A stretch of 64,000 nucleotides of DNA from JAFGSG01 sp964626055 (GTDB lineage: Bacteria > Spirochaetota > UBA4802 > JAFGDQ01): NCBI GenBank assembly GCA_964626055.1, contig CAZVDF010000001.1, positions 1-64,000 on the forward strand, written 5' to 3'. The translations under genes and the position numbers were made by a program. The notes below the pieces were generated by a model. That model saw only the letters and a list, made by a program, of their open reading frames with translations, was not told where the DNA came from and searched no databases. Shown here one piece after another: positions 16,851 to 25,212 of this stretch. Every line of letters starts with the position of its first letter. Position 1 is the stretch's first letter.

Positions 16851-19091
16851 ATGCCAGATGAAAAAATAATAATTCCTGTAACAGGAATGACGTGCTCGAA
16901 TTGCGCCATGAATATCGAGAGGGCGCTTAAAAAGGTTCCGGGAGTAAAAAGCGCTTCGGTCAATTTCGCAAGCGAACGAGTATCGGTCGAATATCTTCCG
17001 GAACAGGTCGGCATAGACGGTTTGATCGCCGCTATTGAAAAAGCCGGCTACGGCGCAATAAAACCCGGTCCGAAAGAAAGCGATGAAGCGGAAATAATCG
17101 CACGAACAAAAGAGATAAAAAACCAGACGAGAAAGTTTATTGCAGGACTGATATTCACGTTGCCTTTGTTTGTTTTAAGCATGGGCAGGGATTTCGGTCT
17201 TCTCGGAAGCTGGAGCCATTCAGAATGGGTCAGCTGGCTGTTTTTAATCCTGGCGACGCCTGTCCAGTTCTATACAGGGCTGGATTATTACAGGGGCGGA
17301 ATAAAAAGCGTAAGAAACGGCAGCGCCAATATGGATGTGCTTGTCGCGATGGGATCTTCCGTAGCTTACTTTTACTCGCTGGCATTACTGGTGTTCCCTT
17401 CGCTCGGCCAGCATGTTTATTTTGAGACATCCGCCGTAATAATCACTCTTATAAAACTAGGAAAAATCCTTGAGGTAAAAACCAAAGGCCGCACCGGAGG
17501 AGCAATACGCAAATTAATGGGACTTCAGCCGAAGACCGCGTTCGTAATCATCGACGGAAAGGAAAAAGAAACTCCTCTTGACCGGCTCCAAAAGAACGAC
17601 ATTATAATAGTAAGACCCGGTGAAAAGATCCCTGTCGACGGGATTATTACAGAGGGCGAATCCGCGGTTGATGAATCAATGCTCACGGGCGAGCCTATTC
17701 CTGCGGATAAAAAACCCGGCGACCATGTAGCCGGAGGAACAATAAATGCGAACGGCGTATTGGAATTCAGGGCAACTAAAGTCGGCAAAGAAACGGTTCT
17801 GGCTCAGATAATCGGACTGGTGCAGGAAGCACAGGGGAGCAAAGCTCCAATTCAATCTCTGGCGGACAGAGTTTCCGCAGTGTTTGTTCCTTCCGTAATA
17901 ATTCTCGCGTTTATCGTATTCGCATCCTGGTGGATTGCAACAGACGAATTTGTACCGGCCATGATAAGACTTGTATCCGTGCTTGTAATAACGTGCCCGT
18001 GCGCGCTCGGACTTGCCACCCCAACCGCAATAATGGCAGGTACAGGCAGGGGAGCCGAATACGGCCTTCTATTCAAGAACAGCGAAGCGCTCGAAACCGC
18101 ATCCAGGCTCAACACCGTCGTTTTCGATAAAACTGGCACGATAACAATGGGTAAACCTGCCGTAACCGATATTATTCCGCTAAACAGGGAGCTGATAAGC
18201 TTAAATGACGTTAATGACCTTATAAGGATCGCGGCATCGGCAGAGAAAGGATCGGAACACCCGCTGGGACGCGCAATTGTCCGTGAAGCAGGAATGAGAG
18301 AGCTGGAACTTTTCAGCACTGACAGTTTCAAAGCTTTCGGCGGTCTCGGTGTCCAGGCTGTCGTCAACGGCAAAAATGTATACGCGGGTAAACCTGACTG
18401 GTTTAAAAAATTAAATTTCGATATCAGCATACATACGGAAAAGATTGAACAATTGCAGAACGGCAAAGCCGTGATAATGATAGGCAGCGATGACGGAATT
18501 CTGGGCATAATAGCGCTTTCGGACAATCTGAAGCCCGAATCTGCCGTCGCCATAGCCGAACTTCACAGTCAAAATCTGCAGACCGTGATGCTTACCGGCG
18601 ATAGCCGCAATACTGCAAGAACAATCGCAGCGCAGGTTAATATTGACGAAGTTATCGCTGAAGTGCTTCCGGAAGAAAAAGCGAACAGGATCAAAGATTT
18701 GCAGAAAACAGGCAAAAGAGTCGGAATGGTCGGCGACGGAATAAACGATTCTCCCGCGCTGGCCCAGGCGGATGTCGGTATAGCAATCGGATCGGGAACG
18801 GATATAGCTATTGAAGCTGCAGATATAGTCCTTGTAGGGGGCTCATTAAAGGGCGTATCGCGCGCTATCAAGCTTTCCCGGGCAACAATGCTGACTATAA
18901 AACAGAACTTATTCTGGGCGTTCTTTTACAACATCGCTCTCATACCAGTTGCCGCAGGCGCTCTTTACCCGTTCGAATCCGTACCGGAAATCCTGAGGCA
19001 TCTTCATCCGATGTTCGCCGCGCTTGCAATGGCGGTAAGCAGCATCACGGTAGTCAGCAATAGCCTTCGGCTGCACGGAAAGAAATTATAA
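16851..19091 (+). CDS. copA: Copper-exporting P1B-type ATPase
   Basis: Inner-membrane pump that exports Cu(I) with ATP. The 746-residue product has one N-terminal HMA domain (GMTCSNC, Cys15 and Cys18). Transmembrane helices follow from about residue 90. The actuator motif GESAVDESMLTGEP and the intramembrane CPC at 382-384 (TCPCALGLATPTA) come next. Then there is the phosphorylation site DKTGT from Asp426, the SEHPLG nucleotide-binding motif, GDGIND from 628 and two last helices. The CPC with downstream N and MxxSS pattern (YNIALIPVAAG, AMAVSSITVVSNSLRL) marks the P1B-1 copper subgroup. It is of normal length and follows the copper chaperone. Confidence 0.96.
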   Translation: MPDEKIIIPVTGMTCSNCAMNIERALKKVPGVKSASVNFASERVSVEYLPEQVGIDGLIAAIEKAGYGAIKPGPKESDEAEIIARTKEIKNQTRKFIAGLIFTLPLFVLSMGRDFGLLGSWSHSEWVSWLFLILATPVQFYTGLDYYRGGIKSVRNGSANMDVLVAMGSSVAYFYSLALLVFPSLGQHVYFETSAVIITLIKLGKILEVKTKGRTGGAIRKLMGLQPKTAFVIIDGKEKETPLDRLQKNDIIIVRPGEKIPVDGIITEGESAVDESMLTGEPIPADKKPGDHVAGGTINANGVLEFRATKVGKETVLAQIIGLVQEAQGSKAPIQSLADRVSAVFVPSVIILAFIVFASWWIATDEFVPAMIRLVSVLVITCPCALGLATPTAIMAGTGRGAEYGLLFKNSEALETASRLNTVVFDKTGTITMGKPAVTDIIPLNRELISLNDVNDLIRIAASAEKGSEHPLGRAIVREAGMRELELFSTDSFKAFGGLGVQAVVNGKNVYAGKPDWFKKLNFDISIHTEKIEQLQNGKAVIMIGSDDGILGIIALSDNLKPESAVAIAELHSQNLQTVMLTGDSRNTARTIAAQVNIDEVIAEVLPEEKANRIKDLQKTGKRVGMVGDGINDSPALAQADVGIAIGSGTDIAIEAADIVLVGGSLKGVSRAIKLSRATMLTIKQNLFWAFFYNIALIPVAAGALYPFESVPEILRHLHPMFAALAMAVSSITVVSNSLRLHGKKL

Positions 19092-19101
19092 AAATAAAAC
19101 A

Positions 19102-19124
19102 CCCCCTATCCCCCGAAGGGGGCA
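19102..19124 (+). repeat. GC-rich hairpin motif, copy 1
   Basis: A 23-mer with a CCCCC-GAA-GGGGG hairpin, 10 bp after the copA stop. It differs by one base from two inverted copies at 25888 and 26051. No T run follows it, so it is not a standard terminator. It stands out sharply from the AT-rich surroundings. Confidence 0.8.
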
Positions 19125-19203
19125 CTGGCCTGGAATGATGTTTAATGAACTTTATTATTGTAAAATATTAGTTGTTTAAATCCTAATAAAACTATAACAA
19201 TAG

Positions 19204-19275
19204 TATTCTTTGTGCGCCCTTTGTCCCTAGTGGAGGCTTCGCACGGGATAGTTAGGAATAAAAGCACAAAGGATA
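19204..19275 (+). repeat. Short-armed palindromic element
   Basis: Arms of 12 bp (19204-19215 and 19264-19275, one G-T type mismatch) enclose a 48-nt core holding GTCCCTAGTGGAGGCTTCGC and a GGGATAGTTAGGA segment. The design, variable-looking arms around a structured core, is like the longer elements at 6389 and 26895, but the core is different. It lies between copA and the flavin-reductase/ArsC fusion. Confidence 0.55.
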
Positions 19276-19325
19276 TCGAATAAATATAAATTCATCAATA
19301 ATTAAATTCTGAACAGGAAAAAACA

Positions 19326-20294
19326 ATGTTCATTCTGGGATTACAGGGAAGCCCGCGAACGCAGGGGAATACGAGTATTCTTCTTTCCGCATTTATGGAA
19401 GAAGCAGAAAAGACGGGCGCATTAACGCAAACAATCGTACCGGATAAAAAAAACATAAAACCCTGCAGAGAATACAAAAAATGCGAATCAGCCGGTGTTT
19501 GCCCGATAAATGACGACATGGAAAGCGAAATTTATCCGCTTTTATGGCAGGCCGATATGATCATAATGGCAACGCCTGTATTTTTTTACAGCGTTCCCGC
19601 GCAGTTAAAAGCTCTCATCGATCGATCTCAGACGCTATGGGCAAGAAAATACAGACTAAAGCTTGAAGATCCTGGAAGAAAATGGAGAAGCGGATTTATG
19701 CTCGCGCTCGGCGCGACAAAAGGCGCGAATCTTTTTGAGGGATTGAATCTTACAGCGAAATATTTCTTTGACGCTGTCGGCGCTGAATATAAGGGAAACC
19801 TTGCTTATCGCAGGATAGAAGAAAAAGGAGATATTGCAAAACACCCCGCCGCTCTGAATGAAGCCAGAGAAAAAGCACGCGAGCTTATCGAACCGTATCA
19901 AAAAAGAAAAAAAATACTTTTTCTCTGCAAGGGAAACTCGTGCCGCAGCCAGATGTCACAGGCTTTCGCATCTTATCATGCCGGAGACCGCATAGAAGCA
20001 ATGGGCGCAGGCGACTGCCCGGCAGAAAGCGTAAGCCATACTATGACGCGGGTGATGGCTGAAAAAGGGGTTGATATGGCATTCCGTAAACCCAGATCGA
20101 TCCATGAAGTCGTTAAAAACAACACTCCGGAAATTATAGTAACAATGGGATGCGATGTTTCATGCCCGATTATTCCGGGAGCAAAGGTAATCAACTGGGA
20201 TCTGCCGGACTGCATCGGCAGGCCGGTTGAGTCTGTGCGCGAAATAAGAGATAAAATAGAACAAAAAGTTATCGAGCTTGTTAAAGAACTATAA
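19326..20294 (+). CDS. NADPH-dependent FMN reductase / ArsC-type arsenate reductase fusion
   Basis: A 322-residue fusion. Residues 1 to about 185 form a flavodoxin-fold FMN reductase with phosphate-loop GLQGSPRTQGNTS and an Isf-like cysteine segment (PCREYKKC then GVCPINDDM) lacking one of the usual four cysteines. Residues about 196-322 are an LMW-phosphatase/arsenate-reductase domain: LFLCKGNSCRSQM gives Cys201, Cys206 and Arg207, and a further pair lies in MGCDVSCPIIPG. This multiple-cysteine set fits thioredoxin-coupled ArsC more than a phosphatase. A flavin reductase joined to ArsC could feed electrons to As(V) reduction, but this is inference. No arsenite pump is seen nearby; the gene is between copper and oxygen-defence genes. 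Confidence 0.88.
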   Translation: MFILGLQGSPRTQGNTSILLSAFMEEAEKTGALTQTIVPDKKNIKPCREYKKCESAGVCPINDDMESEIYPLLWQADMIIMATPVFFYSVPAQLKALIDRSQTLWARKYRLKLEDPGRKWRSGFMLALGATKGANLFEGLNLTAKYFFDAVGAEYKGNLAYRRIEEKGDIAKHPAALNEAREKARELIEPYQKRKKILFLCKGNSCRSQMSQAFASYHAGDRIEAMGAGDCPAESVSHTMTRVMAEKGVDMAFRKPRSIHEVVKNNTPEIIVTMGCDVSCPIIPGAKVINWDLPDCIGRPVESVREIRDKIEQKVIELVKEL

Positions 20295-20389
20295 AGAAAA
20301 AAATTCAAAAAAATAGTTTGCATTAATAGAAAATTTTTGCCATAAAATAATTAAAATGCAAGTTATCTTAAAATAAGTTTTACTTTTAA

Positions 20390-20518
20390 ATAAATTGGAA
20401 TACATTACAAAATTTTCTGCGGAATCAGGCCTTCCTGGCCAGTTTTTCATGTTTTTGAACGCAATTACATCAGGTCTGAAAAGCGTCCTCAAAAATTTTG
20501 TAATGTATTCCAATTTAT
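20390..20518 (+). repeat. Palindromic-arm element, copy C (long core)
   Basis: Perfect 27-bp arms (20390-20416 and 20492-20518) flank a 75-nt core (20417-20491). The core starts CTGCGGAATCAGGCC, has small hairpins (CAGG-CCTT-CCTG and TCAG-GT-CTGA) and ends GCGTCCTCA. It is closely related to copy D at 53530 in both core and arms, and shares TGCGGAA, GGCCT and GTCCTC blocks with copies A and B. It lies between the ArsC fusion and the rubredoxin gene. Confidence 0.9.
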
Positions 20519-20619
20519 CAACAAATATAATTATTAGATGATTTCTAATAATCAACGCAAAGCAAGACTTTTCCGGCGTAATATAACATTTACTAAATTA
20601 AACCAAAAGGAGAAATAAA

Positions 20620-20778
20620 ATGAACAAATACAAATGCAGCGTATGCGGTTATGTATATGACCCGGCAGCCGGGGACAAGGACGGGGGGATCAAGCCCGGA
20701 ACGAAATTTGAAGATATCCCGGACAGCTGGGTATGCCCGGTATGCGGCGCCTCAAAGGGCGAGTTTGAAAAAATATAA
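20620..20778 (+). CDS. Rubredoxin
   Basis: A 52-residue electron carrier with one FeS4 iron. Its two knuckles are CSVCGYVYDP (Cys6, Cys9) and CPVCGASKGEF (Cys39, Cys42 approximately), and the middle contains the usual Gly/Asp-rich DPAAGDKDGGIKPGT. AGGAG eight bases before the ATG supports the start. It probably donates electrons to the flavoprotein encoded 21 bp downstream and to rubrerythrin. The surrounding gap (20295-20619) otherwise holds only the copy C element and an AT-rich upstream region. Confidence 0.97.
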   Translation: MNKYKCSVCGYVYDPAAGDKDGGIKPGTKFEDIPDSWVCPVCGASKGEFEKI

Positions 20779-20799
20779 AACGATTACAGGGGTAAAACC

Positions 20800-21993
20800 A
20801 TGAACAAAACAGAGCTGGCTCCGGGCATATATTCGGTCGGAGCTGTGGACTGGAACGTGCGCGATTTCCACGGATATTCCACAGGGAACGGATCAACTTA
20901 CAACGCTTTTTTAATTTTGGACGACAAGATCACGCTTATCGACACTGTCAAAAAGGAATTCACTGATAAGCTGATATCGAACATAAGCCGAGTCGTAGAT
21001 CCGAAAAAAATAGACTTCGTAATCAGCAACCATACTGAAATGGATCATTCGGGCGGGCTCCTGGAAGTTATGAACTATATCGGGAAAGAAAAACCCGTTT
21101 ATTGTTCTGAAAAAGGATATGAAAACCTGAACAGGCATTTTTATCAAAAATTAAATTTAAAATCAGTCAAAGACAAAGATTCTCTCAATATCGGCAAAAG
21201 GAATCTAACATTTCTTGAAACAAGAATGCTTCACTGGCCGGACAGCATGTTCACCTATGTCAACGAAGATAAAATATTGTTCTCAAGCGATGCATTCGGA
21301 CAGCACTATGCAGGCCCGGAAAAGTTCGACGATGAAATAAAAGATGAGTGTATAATGCCGTATGCAAAAAAATATTATGCCAATATCCTTTTGCCCTATT
21401 CGCTATTAATAAAGAAACTTATAGGGAGAGTTGGCGAACTGGGACTGCAGTTTAAAATGATATGTCCCGATCACGGTATAATCTGGAGAGCCGATCCCGG
21501 TAAAATAATCTCGAAATATGCCACATGGAGCGAACAAAAGCCGGAGAAAAAAGCGCTGGTCATTTATGATACTATGTGGCACAGCACGGAAAAAATGGCC
21601 GAAGTGATTGTGGACGGCATTCTCGGCGCCGGCATATATGCGCTGCCGATGCATCTGAGGACTACCCACAGAAGCGATGCGATCACGGAAGTCCTTGATT
21701 CCGGAGCTGTAATAATCGGCTCGCCTACCCTTAATAACGGGATATTCCCGACCATAAGCGATTTTCTTACCTATATGAAAGGACTTAAGCCTAAAAACAA
21801 GATAGGCGCGTCATTCGGCTCTTACGGATGGAGCGGCGAGTCGGTGAAGATCGTTCATCAGGAACTTGCAGAGATGAAATTTGACATGGTTGATGAAGCC
21901 GGCTTAAGCGTTAAATTCGTTCCGGACGAAAATGACATAAAAGCCTGCATCGAGCTGGGGGAAAAAATAGGCAAGAAACTATCCGGATTATAA
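20800..21993 (+). CDS. A-type flavoprotein (rubredoxin:oxygen oxidoreductase family)
   Basis: A 397-residue cytosolic enzyme that reduces O2 to water, or NO to N2O, with electrons from rubredoxin. The N-terminal metallo-beta-lactamase-like domain (about 1-245) keeps the di-iron ligands in NHTEMDHSGG (His, Glu, Asp), and later histidine ligands occur in MLHWPDSMFTY, SSDAFGQHY and CPDHGIIW. The C-terminal flavodoxin domain (about 250-397) begins LVIYDTMWHSTEKMAEV and has GSPTLNNGIFP and SFGSYGWSGES. The rubredoxin gene directly upstream is the expected partner. Whether O2 or NO is the main substrate cannot be decided from sequence. Confidence 0.95.
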   Translation: MNKTELAPGIYSVGAVDWNVRDFHGYSTGNGSTYNAFLILDDKITLIDTVKKEFTDKLISNISRVVDPKKIDFVISNHTEMDHSGGLLEVMNYIGKEKPVYCSEKGYENLNRHFYQKLNLKSVKDKDSLNIGKRNLTFLETRMLHWPDSMFTYVNEDKILFSSDAFGQHYAGPEKFDDEIKDECIMPYAKKYYANILLPYSLLIKKLIGRVGELGLQFKMICPDHGIIWRADPGKIISKYATWSEQKPEKKALVIYDTMWHSTEKMAEVIVDGILGAGIYALPMHLRTTHRSDAITEVLDSGAVIIGSPTLNNGIFPTISDFLTYMKGLKPKNKIGASFGSYGWSGESVKIVHQELAEMKFDMVDEAGLSVKFVPDENDIKACIELGEKIGKKLSGL

Positions 21994-22012
21994 TTTTTCA
22001 AGGAGATATTTT

Positions 22013-22201
22013 ATGATCGATAAAGCCAGTTATAAATGCAATACATGCAGTAAAATACTTGACCTGGAGACAGATAAAGGTGTACCGGAATGCTGCGGTA
22101 TGCCTATGGTAAAAATGCCGTTTTGCAGAACAACGGATACAGCGGAGCATGCAAGAGCAAATGACGATGGCGAGCCGTGCGATGACGGCAGAGCCGGCTA
22201 A
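22013..22201 (+). CDS. Desulforedoxin-like small iron protein
   Basis: A 62-residue protein with cysteines at 9, 12, 27 and 28 (KCNTC and ECCGMPM). This CxxC-x14-CC spacing nearly matches desulforedoxin, whose FeS4 centre uses CxxC and an adjacent CC pair. The C-terminal half, with HARANDDGEPCDDGRAG and a further cysteine, is not part of desulforedoxin and looks like a separate conserved tail. AAGGAG precedes the ATG by nine bases, and the gene follows the flavoprotein by 19 bp, so it probably belongs to the same oxygen-defence operon as an electron carrier. Zinc instead of iron remains possible. Confidence 0.75.
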   Translation: MIDKASYKCNTCSKILDLETDKGVPECCGMPMVKMPFCRTTDTAEHARANDDGEPCDDGRAG

Positions 22202-22225
22202 AATAAATGCAGGAGAAACCATTTC

Positions 22226-23044
22226 ATGAAGATATTTATCGACAGCGCGGATATTGACGAGATTTCACAGGCATATAAATGGGGGGCGGCGGACGGGGTA
22301 ACGACAAATCCGTCGCTGTTGAAAAAAGCCGTGGACAGGCGCGCAGCGGCAGGCAAAAACCTCGATCTTAAAAAATACATTAAAGAAATTCTGACAACCG
22401 CGAAAAATACTCCTGTCAGCCTTGAAGTAACTGAAATAAAAGCTGATAAGATGATCGAGCAGGGAAAAAGAATTTACGACATGTTCAATCCGGTTGCCGA
22501 TAACGTTAACATAAAAATCCCGGTCAACCCGGCATTTAAGAATGAAGACATCACTCATTTCGACGGCCTTGAAGCGGTAAGAAAGCTCTCGGAAGACGGC
22601 ATTCCTGTAAACTGCACCCTTATATTCACTCCAGAACAGGCTTTGCTGGCAGCGAAAGCGGGAGCAAAATTCATAAGCCCATTCGCAGGCCGTGTGGATG
22701 ACTACCTGAGAAAAACACTTGGAATGAAGTTCGACAAGTCGGATTATTTCCCTGCATTCGGAATTGAAAAAGACGGCAAGATTATCGATGATAACGGCAT
22801 TGTATCCGGAATTGATCTGGTTGGCCAGTGCGTCGAGATCATAGAGCATTTCGACTTCGATTCAGAGATAATCGCCGCATCGCTCAGGAACACTCGCCAG
22901 GCAAGAGAAGCGGCGCTTGCGGGCGCGCATATCGCAACTTTGCCCGTGCAGGTGATCAAGGATATGCTCAAGCATCACAAGACTTACGAGGGCATGGAAG
23001 CGTTCACAGCCGATATTGTTAAAGAATATGTTGAAATGAAATAA
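22226..23044 (+). CDS. tal: Transaldolase
   Basis: Pentose-phosphate enzyme moving a dihydroxyacetone unit between sugar phosphates. The 272-residue product opens MKIFIDSADIDEI and GVTTNPSLL, the hallmark of transaldolases. The Schiff-base lysine lies in NVNIKIPV, followed by NCTLIFTPEQALLAAKAGAKFISPFAGR and a late SLRNTRQ region. It is about 50 residues longer than the short FSA/TalC-type and shorter than TalB, with an extra insertion near residues 40-65. AGGAG precedes the start. It is followed 15 bp later by glucose-6-phosphate isomerase, so the two probably form a sugar-phosphate operon. Confidence 0.92.
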   Translation: MKIFIDSADIDEISQAYKWGAADGVTTNPSLLKKAVDRRAAAGKNLDLKKYIKEILTTAKNTPVSLEVTEIKADKMIEQGKRIYDMFNPVADNVNIKIPVNPAFKNEDITHFDGLEAVRKLSEDGIPVNCTLIFTPEQALLAAKAGAKFISPFAGRVDDYLRKTLGMKFDKSDYFPAFGIEKDGKIIDDNGIVSGIDLVGQCVEIIEHFDFDSEIIAASLRNTRQAREAALAGAHIATLPVQVIKDMLKHHKTYEGMEAFTADIVKEYVEMK

Positions 23045-23059
23045 CTTAAATAAAAAGTT

Positions 23060-24715
23060 ATGCTTGATAAAATAAATCCGACAAAAACCGGAGCATGGAA
23101 AAAACTGGCAGCGCATTACCGGGATATCAAAAACAAACAGATAAAAGATTTATTCAGGAAAGATAAAGACAGATTTATCAACTTTTCCATCCGTTTTGAG
23201 GATATCCTCCTTGATTACTCAAAGAATCTGATAGATAAAAAAACCATTAAACTTCTCCTCAATCTTGCAAATGAAACGAAACTGAAAGACTCCATTGAAA
23301 AAATGTTTTCAGGCGGCGGCATCAATGAAACAGAAAACAGGGCTGTGCTTCATGTCGCTTTGCGCAACAGATCGGACAATCCGGTGTATTGCTACGGCAA
23401 AGATGTAATGCCTGACGTAAATAAAGTTCTGCAAAAAATGGAATTTTTCTCAAACAGCATACTTTCCAGGCAATGGAAAGGATATTCCGGAAAGCCGATA
23501 ACCGATATTGTAAACATCGGGATAGGAGGTTCCGATCTCGGCCCAGTAATGGTGACCGAAGCTCTCAAGCCTTATAAGCACCCGGACATAAACGCGCACT
23601 TTGTTTCCAATGTAGATGCGACCCATATAACCGAAACACTGAAGAAACTTAATCCCGAAACCGCGCTTTTTATGATCGCTTCAAAAACATTCACGACACA
23701 GGAAACAATGACAAACGCGCATACGGCGAGAAACTGGTTCATTGAAAAATCAGGTAATGAAACCGGTATTCCGAAACACTTTGCGGCTATATCGACAAAC
23801 GCTAAAGGGGTCAGGGAATTCGGGATTGATCCTGAGAATATGTTCGGGTTCTGGGACTGGGTCGGCGGCAGATATTCTCTCTGGTCCGCGATAGGTCTTT
23901 CCATAGCCTGCACGATCGGTTACGCTAATTTCAACGAGCTTCTTGAAGGCGCACATGCCATGGACAATCATTTTAAATACGCGTCTTTTGAAAAAAATAT
24001 CCCTGTGATACTGGCTCTGATTGGGATATGGTATAATAATTTTTTTGGCGCTGAAACGCATGCGATACTTCCATACGATCAGTATATGCACAGGTTTGCC
24101 GCGTACCTGCAGCAGGCGGATATGGAGAGCAGCGGGAAATCCGCCGACAGGGCAGGCAAAGAAGTCAGGTATCAGACAGGACCGGTGATCTGGGGAGAAC
24201 CCGGGACGAACGGTCAGCACGCGTTTTACCAGCTCATTCATCAGGGAACCAAGCTTATACCATGCGATTTTCTGGTTCCGGCGCTAAGTCACAATCCGAT
24301 CGGGAAGCATCACGATATTCTTCTGTCGAATTTTTTTGCTCAGACGGAGGCGCTTATGAACGGCAAAACAGGGGAAGAAGTTGCAGATGAATTAAAAGCG
24401 GAGGGATTGAGCGAAGAAAAAATAAAATATCTGCTGCCTTTTAAAATATTCAAAGGGAATAAACCAACGAATTCAATCCTGTTTAAAAAGCTGACGCCGA
24501 GAACGCTTGGCAGCCTCATCGCCATGTATGAACATAAAATATTCGTGCAGGGAGCGGTCTGGAATATTTTCAGCTTCGACCAGTGGGGCGTTGAGCTCGG
24601 CAAACAGCTCGCTAAAAAGATATTGCCGGAACTTTCCGCCGACGGAAATATCTCATCGCACGATCCATCTACCAACGGGCTTGTGAATGCATATAAAAAA
24701 ATGAAACTAAAATGA
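23060..24715 (+). CDS. pgi: Glucose-6-phosphate isomerase
   Basis: Interconverts glucose 6-phosphate and fructose 6-phosphate. The 551-residue product is of the long bacterial/eukaryotic type. Motifs visible are VNIGIGGSDLGPVM (phosphate binding), SKTFTTQETMTNA, FGFWDWVGGRYSLWSAIGLS, EPGTNGQHAFYQLIHQGT with catalytic Glu and His, and the C-terminal signature FSFDQWGVELGKQLAKKI with the catalytic lysine. It lies between transaldolase and a thioesterase whose ATG overlaps its stop (ATGA), so translation is coupled. The context links glycolysis, pentose phosphates and the alpha-glucan pathway elsewhere in the window. Confidence 0.98.
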   Translation: MLDKINPTKTGAWKKLAAHYRDIKNKQIKDLFRKDKDRFINFSIRFEDILLDYSKNLIDKKTIKLLLNLANETKLKDSIEKMFSGGGINETENRAVLHVALRNRSDNPVYCYGKDVMPDVNKVLQKMEFFSNSILSRQWKGYSGKPITDIVNIGIGGSDLGPVMVTEALKPYKHPDINAHFVSNVDATHITETLKKLNPETALFMIASKTFTTQETMTNAHTARNWFIEKSGNETGIPKHFAAISTNAKGVREFGIDPENMFGFWDWVGGRYSLWSAIGLSIACTIGYANFNELLEGAHAMDNHFKYASFEKNIPVILALIGIWYNNFFGAETHAILPYDQYMHRFAAYLQQADMESSGKSADRAGKEVRYQTGPVIWGEPGTNGQHAFYQLIHQGTKLIPCDFLVPALSHNPIGKHHDILLSNFFAQTEALMNGKTGEEVADELKAEGLSEEKIKYLLPFKIFKGNKPTNSILFKKLTPRTLGSLIAMYEHKIFVQGAVWNIFSFDQWGVELGKQLAKKILPELSADGNISSHDPSTNGLVNAYKKMKLK

Positions 24716-25206
24716 ATTCCGGGAAAAAACCTGTAAGAGAATCCGCTTTCGTGCTTTCGCGCGTACTGATGCCCAGCGATGCAAATCCTCTGGGGAATGT
24801 GCACGGGGGCGTGATCATGAAAGAAATCGACAATGCTGCCGCTATAGCCGCAGTCAGGCATTGCAGAAACGTACTCGTAACCGCGTCAATAGACAGGCTG
24901 AATTTTCATGCTCCTGCAATGATAAGCGAACTTCTGATACTGAAGGCCAGCGTAAACTATGTCGGGGAAACGTCCATGGAAATCGGGGTTAGAGCGGAGT
25001 GCGAATCCCTGCTCACGGGGAAAATAAAGCATATTGCATCCGCCTATCTTACGATGGTGGCTATCGACCGCAGAGGCAAGCCGAAAAAGATAGAATGCGA
25101 GCTTGAACTGGAAACAGATGACGACAGAAGACGTCACGAGGATGCCATTGAGAGAAGAAAGGCCAGAGCGCTTGAGAGAGAAACCAGAAACGCAAAGAAA
25201 AATTAA
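24712..25206 (+). CDS. Hotdog-fold acyl-CoA thioesterase
   Basis: A 164-residue YciA/BACH-type acyl-CoA hydrolase. The single hotdog domain (about 10-125) has LMPSDANPLGNVHGGVIMKEID, where the NxxGxxHGG loop and Asp of the central helix form the active site, and RLNFHAPAMISELL in the next strand. The last 35 residues are a highly charged Arg/Glu helix. Its ATG overlaps the pgi stop by four bases. The role is probably control of acyl-CoA levels or release of free fatty acids; substrate length cannot be read. Confidence 0.9.
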   Translation: MNSGKKPVRESAFVLSRVLMPSDANPLGNVHGGVIMKEIDNAAAIAAVRHCRNVLVTASIDRLNFHAPAMISELLILKASVNYVGETSMEIGVRAECESLLTGKIKHIASAYLTMVAIDRRGKPKKIECELELETDDDRRRHEDAIERRKARALERETRNAKKN

Positions 25207-25212
25207 TAAAAC

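Noticed and set aside
17852..18553. Long open frame antisense to copA
   Set aside because: The plus strand encodes the CPC, DKTGT and neighbouring motifs of the ATPase; the other frame is a shadow.
19102..19124. GC-rich hairpin after copA as a terminator
   Set aside because: No T run follows, and the same motif occurs twice elsewhere in inverted positions, so it fits a repeat better.
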